A stretch of DNA of 8,036 nucleotides from contig JAURKF010000300.1 of assembly GCA_030831885.1 (NCBI GenBank), forward strand, positions 1 to 8,036, given 5' to 3'. A program made the position numbers and the translations under genes. Origin of the DNA: Flavobacteriales bacterium. GTDB lineage: Bacteria; Bacteroidota; Bacteroidia; Flavobacteriales; UA16. Shown here one piece after another: positions 1-7,088 of this stretch; positions within the stretch are counted from its first letter, which is position 1, and the number at the start of each line of letters is the position of its first letter. Under the pieces are notes generated by a model. The model saw only the letters and a program-made list of their open reading frames with translations, ran no database searches and was not told the DNA's origin.

Positions 1-192
1 GCCGGTGTTCCGGATCCTGCTCAACTTTCTGTCGGTATCTCTGAAGCACTTATCAATACCTTCCTCGGTATCTTGGCGTCTGCACTTGCGATTTTGTTAT
101 ACAACTTCTTCAGCAACCGCATCGACCAGCTTACCTATGGTATTGATGAAGCCGGATTCTCTGTAGCACAGACATTCGCTTCTAAGCACTAA
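1..192 (+). CDS. exbB: MotA/TolQ/ExbB proton channel family protein, C-terminal end (5' truncated by window)
   Basis: The window opens inside this gene: frame 1 is open from base 1 and gives 63 residues before the TAA at 190-192. The visible part holds the last membrane helix of an ExbB/TolQ-type channel, with the family pattern GISEALINTFLGILASA followed by an LLYNFF end (about residues 12-37). Thr20 sits where ExbB/TolQ proteins carry the conserved threonine of the proton pathway. A short amphipathic cytoplasmic tail follows. In this family five ExbB subunits surround an ExbD dimer and pass protons across the inner membrane. Two exbD genes and tonB follow on the same strand, the first only 39 bases downstream, so this is the upstream gene of that operon. 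ExbB is preferred over TolQ or MotA because of the tonB neighbour. The N-terminal part and promoter are outside the window. Confidence 0.88.
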   Translation, partial: AGVPDPAQLSVGISEALINTFLGILASALAILLYNFFSNRIDQLTYGIDEAGFSVAQTFASKH

Positions 193-231
193 TCGCACTG
201 CTTTTATTCACTCGTAAATAACAGCAGAACG

Positions 232-912
232 ATGCCAAAAATCAAGATACCCAAAAGCGCACCCAGCCTGGACATGACGCCCATGGTTGACCTTGCGTTC
301 CTCTTGGTGACGTTCTTCATGCTCACGGCCAAGTTCCGCAACATGGAACCGATTGAGGCCGATCCGCCATCGTCGACATCACTCACTCAATTACCCGAGA
401 AAGTGATGCTCGTAACCATCGATACTGCCGGTCGTGCGTACTTCGACATCTCGGGCAGAACGGTACGCGAGAAACTCATTCAACGAATGATGGTGCGTTA
501 CCCGTCGGTTAAAATGACGCAAGAGCAAATAGAGAATTTCTCCAAAATGGGAACCTTCGGGCAGCCGATGGAGTTGTTGGCTCAATACATATCGGGCGAC
601 GATGATGTAAAAGAAGCGCTAGACAAAGCCGGCAAAGGCATTCCACTCGATTCACTCAACAACCAATTGGGAGATTGGATACAGGAAGGCTACTATGCAT
701 TCGTTGACGATGCAACCGAACAGGGCATCACCAGAGAACAATTGAAAGAAGAAGGTTTGCGCTACGCCATTAAGGCCGATGCCAATACCGAATATGCTAA
801 GGTGGAAAAAGTAATTGACGTTTTCCGCGATAAGCAGATCTTTCAGTTCAACATGGTAACCAATCTGGAAGGATCCGACACCAATGCTGATGCAAATCTG
901 AACGCACAATAA
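232..912 (+). CDS. exbD: ExbD/TolR family biopolymer transport protein (first paralog)
   Basis: This 226-residue protein is a stator subunit of the TonB energising complex. A short basic N-terminus (MPKIKIPKS) leads into a single membrane helix, DMTPMVDLAFLLVTFFML, at residues 14-31. Asp20 matches the essential proton-carrying aspartate of ExbD (Asp25 in E. coli). The rest is periplasmic. A first beta segment lies near residues 58-75, and the usual C-terminal fold (YAIKADANTEYAKVEKVIDVF, residues 178 on) ends in an NMVTNLE strand. Between them, about residues 85-175, is an extra largely helical stretch absent from the 141-residue E. coli protein. The start is 39 bases after exbB and is the only one giving the standard basic N-terminus. 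No Shine-Dalgarno is visible. A second exbD starts 27 bases after the stop, so co-transcription is expected. The family call is firm; specific partners are inferred from position. Confidence 0.93.
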   Translation: MPKIKIPKSAPSLDMTPMVDLAFLLVTFFMLTAKFRNMEPIEADPPSSTSLTQLPEKVMLVTIDTAGRAYFDISGRTVREKLIQRMMVRYPSVKMTQEQIENFSKMGTFGQPMELLAQYISGDDDVKEALDKAGKGIPLDSLNNQLGDWIQEGYYAFVDDATEQGITREQLKEEGLRYAIKADANTEYAKVEKVIDVFRDKQIFQFNMVTNLEGSDTNADANLNAQ

Positions 913-939
913 CAACCAACCTCTTAAGACCCACATACA

Positions 940-1587
940 ATGGCAGAAATAGTAGAAGGCGGCGGCGGTGGTGGTGGAAAACACGGTAAGAAGAGAGCGA
1001 AGAAAGGTTCGGCGAGAATCGACATGACCCCCATGGTCGACCTTGCGTTCCTTCTGTTGACATTCTTCGTGTTGGCGGCTACACTGGCTAAGCCTAAAGC
1101 CATGGAGATTATTTACCCGAAAGAGGTAGATGATAATAAAGATAAAACCAAGCTCGACGATGCATTGGCAACTACTCTCCTCCTTGGTGAACATGAAAAT
1201 GAAGTTTTTTACTACTCCGGCGCATACAAGCCCGATACCACTGAATTGATTCTAACGGATCTTTCAAAAGACGGCTTCCGCAAAATCATGCTTGACAAGA
1301 ACATGCGTGTGAACGATCAGGTAATTCAATTGAAGGCCAAGCTGGAAAATAAGGAAATCGATGAGACAACCTACGAAGAAGCATACAAGCAGGTGGTAGG
1401 AGCCAAAGACGCACCCTTTGTAATTATTAAAACAGTAGATGAAACCAAGTTCAAAAATGTGATTGCCGCTATGGATGAACTCAATATCTGCAATGTGCGT
1501 AAGCGCGCCATTCAGGACATGGCCGAATCAGAGGCCATTGCAGTTCGACAACGCTCATCAGAGTTGGATTTGAAGAAAAAAAAATAA
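940..1587 (+). CDS. exbD: ExbD/TolR family biopolymer transport protein (second paralog, Gly/Lys-rich N-terminus)
   Basis: This is a second 215-residue ExbD-type protein. The membrane helix DMTPMVDLAFLLLTFFVLAA (from residue 28) is nearly identical to that of the preceding gene, with Asp34 as the proton-carrying residue. The cytoplasmic N-terminus is unusual: a run of seven glycines (7-13) followed by a strongly basic segment (KHGKKRAKK). The periplasmic part has a helical, charged insert at about residues 115-158 before the conserved FVIIKTVDETKFKNVIAAMDEL segment (160 on). The protein ends in a lysine tail, SELDLKKKK, encoded across an A9 run at 1576-1584. Two exbD genes in tandem before tonB is a common Bacteroidetes arrangement, and the two may form a heterodimeric stator or serve different TonB proteins. 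Which applies here is not shown by the sequence. The start is the ATG 27 bases after the previous stop. Confidence 0.92.
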   Translation: MAEIVEGGGGGGGKHGKKRAKKGSARIDMTPMVDLAFLLLTFFVLAATLAKPKAMEIIYPKEVDDNKDKTKLDDALATTLLLGEHENEVFYYSGAYKPDTTELILTDLSKDGFRKIMLDKNMRVNDQVIQLKAKLENKEIDETTYEEAYKQVVGAKDAPFVIIKTVDETKFKNVIAAMDELNICNVRKRAIQDMAESEAIAVRQRSSELDLKKKK

Positions 1588-1659
1588 ACAGTCATTGAAC
1601 GTCGTTGATGCTTAGCGGTACCAACGTATGATTTCAATACTAACTCAAAACTTACAGCT

Positions 1660-2520
1660 ATGACAGGTTTAATTGTAGTGCTCATTATCGCGGTCGTAGT
1701 TACCGCTGTGAGCTTAGACGTCAGCTGGACCAACATCCTGAACAAGGAACGCAACGACATTGTGTTCCAGGATAAGTTCAAAGGATATGGTGCCTACAAA
1801 ATTCGCAAGGGCCATGGCATGACACTAGGGATTGCTCTTGGCTCAACTGTATTTCTTGCGGGTGCCGGTTTTACTGCTCCCATGATTTTTGGTAAAAAAG
1901 CCGAAGAAGCCTTTGAAATACCGGCAGAAAAAATCGTAGAAATGTTGGCTCCTCCACCCACCAATCCGGAAGAGCCGCCACCACCACCGCCGCCACCACC
2001 ACCACCGCCACCACCGCCCACGGTTGAACAAATCAAATTCACCGAGATTGAGGTTACGGAAGAAGAAGTAAAAGACCCCCCTCCAGCTGTTGAAGAGTTG
2101 AAAGATCAAAACATCTCAACTATCACACAGGAAGGTGAAGAAGGACCCGTTGGGCCTGTAGAAGTGGTAACCATCATTGAAGAAGAAAAACCGGAAGAGC
2201 CTGTAATGTTTGCTGCAGAAAACCCGCAATATCCGGGTGGTGAAATTCAGATGCAGAAAGACATTATGGAGAATGCCCCTTATCCTGAAATGGAAAAGGA
2301 GAACAACATTCAAGGCACCGTGTATGTGCAGTTCGTTGTAGAAAAAGATGGTTCCATTACAGGAGTTACCATTCAGCGCGGTGTGCAAGGCGGCCCCAAT
2401 TTGAGCCGCGTAGCCGAGAATGCGGTCAGAAAACTGAAGCGTTTCGAAACACCCGCAAAACAAAACGGTCGTGCGGTTCGTCTCAAGATGACCATCCCGG
2501 TGAAATTCACCCTGAAATAA
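1660..2520 (+). CDS. tonB: TonB family energy transducer with 15-proline tract
   Basis: This 286-residue protein should transmit ExbB/ExbD proton-driven motion to outer-membrane TonB-dependent receptors. In order it shows: a hydrophobic segment at residues 4-17; a basic loop with the Bacteroidetes TonB pattern NDIVFQDKFKGYGAYKIRKG (33-52); a second hydrophobic segment (about 54-76); a proline-rich periplasmic spanner with PPPTNPEE and 15 consecutive prolines (106-120); an acidic Glu/Pro linker (about 121-183); and a TonB C-terminal domain (184-286) with PQYPGG, APYPEMEKENNIQGTVYVQF and the final IPVKFTLK strand. Most TonB proteins have one N-terminal membrane helix, so the first segment is odd; an in-frame GTG at 1708 would give a conventional one-helix protein beginning SLDVSW. 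I keep the ATG because the upstream residues are too hydrophobic to be chance. It lies 72 bases after the second exbD and is followed by a terminator. Confidence 0.92.
   Translation: MTGLIVVLIIAVVVTAVSLDVSWTNILNKERNDIVFQDKFKGYGAYKIRKGHGMTLGIALGSTVFLAGAGFTAPMIFGKKAEEAFEIPAEKIVEMLAPPPTNPEEPPPPPPPPPPPPPPPTVEQIKFTEIEVTEEEVKDPPPAVEELKDQNISTITQEGEEGPVGPVEVVTIIEEEKPEEPVMFAAENPQYPGGEIQMQKDIMENAPYPEMEKENNIQGTVYVQFVVEKDGSITGVTIQRGVQGGPNLSRVAENAVRKLKRFETPAKQNGRAVRLKMTIPVKFTLK
1975..2019 (+). repeat. CCN codon run encoding 15 consecutive prolines in tonB
   Basis: Fifteen successive proline codons, a mixture of CCA and CCG with one CCC, encode residues 106-120 of the TonB spanner. The codons are degenerate rather than one pure triplet. 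Gain or loss of whole codons would keep the frame and change only the spanner length. A run this long would be expected to stall ribosomes without elongation factor P. The reverse strand of this run reads as poly-glycine/tryptophan-like frames that are not genes. Confidence 0.9.
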
Positions 2521-2538
2521 TGTATTGTAAAAGTTCAT

Positions 2539-2568
2539 AAAACGGCTGCCTTTTGGGGTGGCCGTTTT
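2539..2568 (+). terminator. Intrinsic terminator closing the exbB-exbD-exbD-tonB operon
   Basis: A hairpin starts 19 bases after the tonB stop. The outer arms AAAACGGC (2539-2546) and GCCGTTTT (2561-2568) are perfectly complementary. Inner bases TGCC (2547-2550) and GGTG (2557-2560) extend the stem with two G-T wobbles and two G-C pairs, leaving a 6-base loop, TTTTGG. The 3' arm ends in four T residues, so the U tract is short and lies inside the stem. It separates the tonB operon from the aspS promoter box. Confidence 0.75.
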
Positions 2569-2610
2569 CATTTACCGACTCTTCAACCCGATTTCGAAGC
2601 ATAGGCGAAT

Positions 2611-2618
2611 TATCTTTG
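2611..2618 (+). promoter_or_regulatory. Bacteroidetes-type -7 promoter element upstream of aspS
   Basis: TATCTTTG matches the Bacteroidetes sigma-A -7 consensus TAnnTTTG. It lies just after the tonB terminator and ends 24 bases before the aspS ATG at 2643, giving a predicted leader of about 20 bases. No clear -33 TTG element is seen at the expected spacing; only a TTTC at 2592-2595 is nearby. The assignment rests on the -7 box and its position. Confidence 0.6.
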
Positions 2619-2642
2619 CCCACATTCATTTTTACCCTTTGT

Positions 2643-4397
2643 ATGCACAGAACTCACACCTGCGGCGAACTCCGCATTGATCATACCAACCAACACGTCA
2701 CTCTGAGCGGCTGGGTGCAGCGCACGCGCGACAAAGGCGGCATGCTTTGGGTCGACCTGCGCGATCGCTATGGCATCACGCAGTTGTTTTTTGAAGAAGG
2801 AAAAACAGCACCTGAAATTTTAGAAGCAGCACGCTCTCTGGGTCGTGAGTTCGTCATCAAAGCAACAGGCACTGTAATCGAACGCTTCGCAAAAAACCCG
2901 AACATGCCAACCGGCGATATCGAGCTACAGGTAAGCAAGCTCGAAATACTCAACGGAAGCAAAACACCACCGTTCACCATCGAAGATACAAGCGATGGTG
3001 GAGACGACTTGCGCATGCAATGGCGCTACCTCGACTTGCGCAGAAACCCATTAAAGAATAATTTAATGCTGCGTCACCGCATCGGCATCGAAACACGCAA
3101 ATATTTGGATTCGCTGGCCTTCATGGAGGTGGAAACACCCTATCTCATCAAGAGCACGCCTGAAGGTGCACGTGACTTTGTAGTGCCTTCGCGCATGAAT
3201 GCAGGACAGTTTTATGCACTGCCACAGTCACCGCAAACCTTCAAGCAAATATTAATGGTAGCAGGCTACGACCGTTACTACCAAATCGTACGTTGTTTTC
3301 GGGATGAAGATCTGCGCGCCGACCGCCAGCCGGAGTTCACACAGATAGACTGTGAGATGGCTTTTGTAGAGCAAGAAGACATTCTCAACACCTTCGAAGG
3401 CTTGGTGCGCCATCTCTTCAAAACCGTTAAAGGAATAGACATTGCCGGTGTTCCGCGCATGACGTATGACGAAGCTATGCGCCGATTTGGAAACGATAAA
3501 CCCGACGTGCGGTTTGAAATGGAATTTCAAGACCTTACTACGCACATGCAAGGAAAAGGCTTTGCCATTTTCGACAGCGCCGAGGCCGTGCTAGGCATCG
3601 TGGCTGCAGGCTGCGCCAACTATACCCGCAAGCAAATCGATGAACTGACCGAATGGGTCAAGCGTCCCCAAATCGGAGCAAAAGGCCTTGTGTATTGTAT
3701 GTGCAACGAAGACGGCACATTCAAATCTTCGGTCGATAAATTTTACAGTCAGGAAGATTGGAGCGCAATTGCTCAGCAGGCAGGAGCAAATAAGGGTGAT
3801 TTGATATTGATGCTTTCAGGAGAGTTAAACAGCACACGTAAACAACTCAGCGAACTTCGTTTGCTGATGGGCACCAAACTCAACTTACGCAACCCCGAAG
3901 AATTCAAGCCCTTGTGGGTAGTGGACTTCCCGTTGGTTGAGTGGAATGAGGATGAGAAGCGCTGGTTTGCTATGCACCATCCGTTCACTGCTCCGAAACC
4001 TGAACACTTTCATTTACTCGAAACATCACCCGGTGATGCGCGCGCCAATGCATACGACTTTGTGTTGAACGGTGTTGAAATCGGTGGTGGCTCCATCCGA
4101 ATTCATGACCGCGATATTCAATCGCGTATGTTCAATCTGCTCGGATTTACTCCCGATGAAGCACAAAAGCAATTCGGATTCCTGCTGAATGCATTTGAAT
4201 ACGGAGCACCGCCGCATGGTGGAATTGCATTTGGATTCGATCGTTTGTGTGCGCTTTTCGGAGGTGCCGAAAGCATCCGTGATTTCATCGCATTCCCGAA
4301 AAACAACAGTGGCCGCGATGTGATGATAGATGCCCCAAGCACAATAGATCAAAAACAACTCGATGAATTAAGCATCGCCCTCAATCTAAAATCATGA
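2643..4397 (+). CDS. aspS: Aspartate-tRNA ligase (AspRS)
   Basis: This 584-residue class II aminoacyl-tRNA synthetase charges tRNA-Asp with aspartate in the cytoplasm; the E. coli enzyme has 590 residues, so it appears complete. An N-terminal OB-fold anticodon-binding domain ([15 protein letters not shown], from residue 19) is followed by the [14 protein letters not shown] linker region. Motif 2 is [18 protein letters not shown] at 219-236. The bacterial GAD insertion occupies roughly the middle third. The catalytic signature [13 protein letters not shown] is at 477-489, and motif 3 GIAFGFDRL is at 527-535 with the ATP-contacting Arg534. Residue 31 is Lys, not the His reported for the non-discriminating Pseudomonas enzyme, but this alone does not settle tRNA-Asn specificity. 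The frame is open back to an ATG at 2553, but that start lies inside the terminator hairpin. The ATG at 2643 follows the promoter box and gives the normal N-terminus. The stop overlaps the next gene's start (ATGA). Confidence 0.97.
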   Translation: MHRTHTCGELRIDHTNQHVTLSGWVQRTRDKGGMLWVDLRDRYGITQLFFEEGKTAPEILEAARSLGREFVIKATGTVIERFAKNPNMPTGDIELQVSKLEILNGSKTPPFTIEDTSDGGDDLRMQWRYLDLRRNPLKNNLMLRHRIGIETRKYLDSLAFMEVETPYLIKSTPEGARDFVVPSRMNAGQFYALPQSPQTFKQILMVAGYDRYYQIVRCFRDEDLRADRQPEFTQIDCEMAFVEQEDILNTFEGLVRHLFKTVKGIDIAGVPRMTYDEAMRRFGNDKPDVRFEMEFQDLTTHMQGKGFAIFDSAEAVLGIVAAGCANYTRKQIDELTEWVKRPQIGAKGLVYCMCNEDGTFKSSVDKFYSQEDWSAIAQQAGANKGDLILMLSGELNSTRKQLSELRLLMGTKLNLRNPEEFKPLWVVDFPLVEWNEDEKRWFAMHHPFTAPKPEHFHLLETSPGDARANAYDFVLNGVEIGGGSIRIHDRDIQSRMFNLLGFTPDEAQKQFGFLLNAFEYGAPPHGGIAFGFDRLCALFGGAESIRDFIAFPKNNSGRDVMIDAPSTIDQKQLDELSIALNLKS

Positions 4398-5788
4398 AAA
4401 CCGGGTTAATCGCATTGCTGCTTTTTTGCTTCACATCCATTGTGAGCGATACCGCTGCGCAAATTTCAAAAACCAACTTCAAAGGAGTTATCGCAAATCC
4501 GCAACGCGATTTTTTCATTTTAAAACATCAAGGACGAACAGATACGGTAAAATTGGGCAGCGAAGGAAAATTCGATATTCTCATTGAGCAAGCCAGCGCC
4601 AACTACTTTACGATGGAGTACAATCGGCAGAGCATTCCTCTGTACTTGTTACCCGCTGATGAAGTAACCTTCAATACATCAGGTGTGAATATCGCCGATG
4701 CAAAAGTTACCGGATCCAGCGCGGCATATTGTAATCATCTGCTTCAGCGCTCGAAAGATGACCGCGCATTTACGGCGCTGTACCCGTCATTCAAATTGGC
4801 TGCTATTCCCGGAGATAAATACTTCACCATTCGTGATTCCGTTCGCGAAGCTCGAATCACGAAACTTTCTTCAGTCCATAAAGAAGCAAAATTCATCACC
4901 CCATTTCGAGAAATAGAGGCAAAGATTTATACACTTCAAATGGGTGTCGACTTAATAACCTATAAAAATCAAGCACAGAAATCGGGAATGACGGTGATAC
5001 CGAATGAGATCGAAAAGTTCATTCAAAGCATTGATTTGAGCGATGAATCGGTGACCTACGATCCGTCCTACATTTCGTTCGCACTCAATAAGGCTTCGAC
5101 GGAAGCCAACACCCGATTTCAACTCGAAAACGATAAGTCGGCAGCTCATTTCTACGAAATGGTTGTTGCTATAATTGGCGAATGGGTAAAACCTGAGCGC
5201 AACAAGAGTGTACTCATTAGTGAGTTTATGCCACAAGTGATGAAAGATGTAGGCACATCCGATTTAACCTCGTTCATTCGCACCCTAGAGCGTGTTTCGG
5301 CAGATGGAAAACTAATCGCCTCCGTAAAAAAATACGCCGCACAATATGAACATCTATACGCAGGCCGTATTGCCCCTGATGCCGAATTCTACGATGCGGA
5401 AGGCAACGTAAGCAAGTTGAGCGACTACCGCGGCAAGGTGGTTTATATCGATACCTGGGCTACCTGGTGCGGCCCCTGCAAACGGGAAATACCGTTCTTA
5501 AAAACCCTTGAAGAATCGTATCACGGGAAGAACGTTCAATTCATAAGCGTTAGCACCGATAAGGATGTAGCTGCCTGGAAGTCTTTCATAGCCAGAGAAA
5601 GCATGAGTGGTTTACAACTTCATCAAAGTCAAGAGGTAGAGAAAACGGTAAGCCACCTCTACATTGTAAATTCCATCCCACGTTTCATTTTAATAGATGA
5701 AGATGGTAAAATTGTGAGTGCTGATGCACCGAGACCATCCAGCGGACCAGAAATACAGGCGCTTCTCGACCGTGTTTTAAATGATTAA
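4394..5788 (+). CDS. Secreted TlpA/ResA-like thioredoxin-fold protein with long N-terminal extension
   Basis: This 464-residue exported protein ends in a thiol-disulfide oxidoreductase domain. Residues 1-22 form a signal peptide with a likely signal peptidase I cut before Gln23 (DTAA|Q); Cys12 is not in a lipobox. About residues 25-105 are beta-rich, resembling the DUF4369-type N-terminus of many Bacteroidetes TlpA-like proteins, though I cannot confirm this. A mainly helical middle (about 110-330) has no motif I recognise. The thioredoxin domain (about 335-464) begins with [12 protein letters not shown]. It carries the redox motif WCGPC (Trp358, Cys359, Cys362) and the cis-proline Pro429 in [13 protein letters not shown]. 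It probably works in the periplasm, reducing or maturing envelope thiols such as apocytochrome c; the substrate is unknown. Its ATG overlaps the aspS stop by 4 bases, suggesting translational coupling. A bacilliredoxin-family gene follows 63 bases later. Confidence 0.88.
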   Translation: MKTGLIALLLFCFTSIVSDTAAQISKTNFKGVIANPQRDFFILKHQGRTDTVKLGSEGKFDILIEQASANYFTMEYNRQSIPLYLLPADEVTFNTSGVNIADAKVTGSSAAYCNHLLQRSKDDRAFTALYPSFKLAAIPGDKYFTIRDSVREARITKLSSVHKEAKFITPFREIEAKIYTLQMGVDLITYKNQAQKSGMTVIPNEIEKFIQSIDLSDESVTYDPSYISFALNKASTEANTRFQLENDKSAAHFYEMVVAIIGEWVKPERNKSVLISEFMPQVMKDVGTSDLTSFIRTLERVSADGKLIASVKKYAAQYEHLYAGRIAPDAEFYDAEGNVSKLSDYRGKVVYIDTWATWCGPCKREIPFLKTLEESYHGKNVQFISVSTDKDVAAWKSFIARESMSGLQLHQSQEVEKTVSHLYIVNSIPRFILIDEDGKIVSADAPRPSSGPEIQALLDRVLND

Positions 5789-5851
5789 CAGACTTCAACT
5801 GCTACTTAAGAATCACAATCACCAATTTTGTAATCTAAAAAAATTAATACT

Positions 5852-6265
5852 ATGTACCCACCGGAATTAGTTGCCCCCATGCGCCAAGAGCTCGATCAGG
5901 TTGGCTTCGAAGAAATGATGACATCAGATGCGGTTGATGCCGCCGTAAATAGCAGCGGCACCGTGCTCGTTGTATTAAATTCAGTATGCGGATGTGCTGC
6001 AGGAAGCATGCGTCCGGGTGTTCGCAAAGCAGTTCAAACATCCTCCAAACTTCCCGGAAAGCTTACTACCAGCTTTGCAGGTGTTGATCGCGAGGCGGTA
6101 GATCGCGCGCGCAAATACATGTTGCCCTACCCTCCGTCGTCACCAAGCATCGCCTTGTTTAAAGACGGTGTACTGATGCACATGATTGAGCGACATCATA
6201 TCGAAGGCCGCACGGCCGACATGATTGCCGAGCATCTTAAAACAGCATTCGAAGAATTTTGCTGA
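5852..6265 (+). CDS. BrxA/BrxB (YphP/YqiW) family bacilliredoxin
   Basis: This 137-residue cytoplasmic thioredoxin-fold protein matches the bacilliredoxin family in length and motifs. It begins MYPPELVAPMRQEL and has the active site SVCGCAAGSMRPG with Cys46-Gly47-Cys48. The LPYPPSSPSIALFKDG segment follows, where family members carry the conserved proline next to the active site, and it ends in a GRTADMIAEHLKTAFEEFC helix. Bacilliredoxins remove bacillithiol from mixed disulfides on proteins after oxidative stress; bacillithiol genes are known in parts of the Bacteroidetes, but none is in this window. The extra cysteine at the very end (Cys137) could act in resolving a disulfide, which is only a suggestion. 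The ATG follows an A-rich stretch without Shine-Dalgarno, the usual pattern here. It may be read through from the thioredoxin-like gene or from a weak box, CAATTTTG, at 5823-5830. A strong terminator follows the stop. Confidence 0.92.
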   Translation: MYPPELVAPMRQELDQVGFEEMMTSDAVDAAVNSSGTVLVVLNSVCGCAAGSMRPGVRKAVQTSSKLPGKLTTSFAGVDREAVDRARKYMLPYPPSSPSIALFKDGVLMHMIERHHIEGRTADMIAEHLKTAFEEFC

Positions 6266-6273
6266 TACAATAA

Positions 6274-6301
6274 AAAAAGGCGGTCAATGAACCGCCTTTT
6301 T
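6274..6301. terminator. Bidirectional intrinsic terminator between converging genes
   Basis: A perfect 11-bp inverted repeat, AAAAAGGCGGT (6274-6284) and ACCGCCTTTTT (6291-6301), encloses a 6-base loop, CAATGA. The plus strand gives a GC-rich stem followed by T5. Read from the minus strand the A7 run at 6272-6278 becomes a T7 tract. It begins 8 bases after the bacilliredoxin stop and 18 bases past the end of the minus-strand barrel gene, so it can end both transcripts. Confidence 0.92.
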
Positions 6302-6319
6302 GATTTCATCTATTACACA

Positions 6320-7024
6320 CTAGAAGCCAAAAGCAACTCCCAGTTGATAAACTGCTTTGTTGGTATAGGATTCTTTTAAATCGAAAGCGATTGAATTATC
6401 GTCATTAAGTTCAATACTGTTATCATCCACGTATTGAACCTTCGCACCCCTGATATTCTCATAGCGCGCCTCAACAAAGATTGAAGGAGCCACGCGCACA
6501 CGCAGTCCTAGAGCCCATCCATAGAAAAAAGTCATGTCGAGATGATCGCGATTAGTGGACAACTCCGAGCTATAACCGCTATTGTCGATGGTGATGGTAG
6601 TAGTTGTTTTAAAAGTTTCCAATCCGGAGAATACATCACCATACGGTTGAATCTTTCCCTTTAACGGCCTAATGCGGCCATGCATTATATATCGATTGCA
6701 GGTACTTCGAATAGCCAAATTCCCGTCGGAATAGATATTACCGCCAATTGAGTCTTGATTGATGAGCGCAACGATATCTCTATCGCTTGAACCCATGCTA
6801 TTCCATGCATAGCCAATACCCCACTCAACAGGCGACCGGTAAATAGGCATGCTGAACGACCCACCCACACCGGCGGGTAGACCCTCATAATTCTCCGAAA
6901 ATTCTCCAAGCGGCTGAACCAACTGCAACCCTGCATTCAAACTGGGATATCGCTGTGCCCTGGATAATGAAGGGAGCATCCAGAGAACCGCAACGATTAC
7001 AATGAATTGGTGAATGTTTTTCAT
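6320..7024 (-). CDS. Outer-membrane beta-barrel protein (small porin-like), function unknown
   Basis: This 234-residue protein is predicted to be exported to the outer membrane. Residues 1-23 form a signal peptide (MKNIHQF then a hydrophobic core) with a cut after SRA, before Gln24. The mature part opens with a glycine-rich strand, SLNAGLQLVQPLGEF, then alternating aromatic and glycine strands such as VEWGIGYAWNSMG and MTFFYGWALGLRVRV. An IFVEARYENIRG strand and a last strand YQLGVAFGF follow, ending in phenylalanine as is usual for barrel proteins inserted by the BAM machinery. The size suggests about eight strands. The frame stays open upstream to 7273, but that would overlap rfbD on the other strand and bury the signal peptide, so the ATG at 7022-7024 is chosen. 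A TATCTTTG box lies 44 bases upstream. No specific family or ligand can be named. Confidence 0.82.
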   Translation of the reverse strand: MKNIHQFIVIVAVLWMLPSLSRAQRYPSLNAGLQLVQPLGEFSENYEGLPAGVGGSFSMPIYRSPVEWGIGYAWNSMGSSDRDIVALINQDSIGGNIYSDGNLAIRSTCNRYIMHGRIRPLKGKIQPYGDVFSGLETFKTTTTITIDNSGYSSELSTNRDHLDMTFFYGWALGLRVRVAPSIFVEARYENIRGAKVQYVDDNSIELNDDNSIAFDLKESYTNKAVYQLGVAFGF

Positions 7025-7067
7025 GGTGATGGTTTTCCCGGCGTTGCCAAGGACTATGCCAACTGTA

Positions 7068-7075
7068 CAAAGATA
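7068..7075 (-). promoter_or_regulatory. Bacteroidetes-type -7 promoter element for the barrel-protein gene
   Basis: The minus strand reads TATCTTTG here, matching TAnnTTTG and identical to the box upstream of aspS. It lies 44 bases before the barrel-protein ATG, allowing a leader of roughly 35-40 bases. A TTG at the -33 position is not evident; that place is taken by the small inverted repeat at 7089-7101. Confidence 0.6.
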
Positions 7076-7088
7076 TAACGAAACGCAT

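Noticed and set aside
652..1194. Minus-strand 180-residue open frame across the two exbD genes
   Set aside because: It is antisense to two clear ExbD genes, with cysteine- and phenylalanine-rich composition typical of shadow frames and no recognisable domain.
1603..1626. Possible hairpin CGTTG / CAACG between the second exbD and tonB
   Set aside because: It has only a 5-bp stem with a 14-base loop and no T tract, too weak to call a terminator or attenuator.
1794..2109. Minus-strand glycine-rich and tryptophan-rich reading frames
   Set aside because: They are the reverse complement of the tonB proline codon run and have no independent support.
2553..2642. 30-residue N-terminal extension of AspRS from an ATG at 2553
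   Set aside because: This start lies inside the tonB terminator hairpin and upstream of the -7 box, and the extra residues do not resemble an AspRS. The ATG at 2643 gives the standard N-terminus.
2975..3000. Hairpin CACCATCG / CGATGGTG inside aspS
   Set aside because: The 8-bp stem is perfect but has a 10-base loop and no T tract. The bases encode the conserved [10 protein letters not shown] segment of AspRS, so it is explained by the protein.
5823..5830. CAATTTTG as a -7 promoter element for the bacilliredoxin gene
   Set aside because: It misses the first consensus base of TAnnTTTG and has no -33 partner; read-through from the upstream gene is equally likely, so it is not listed as a feature.
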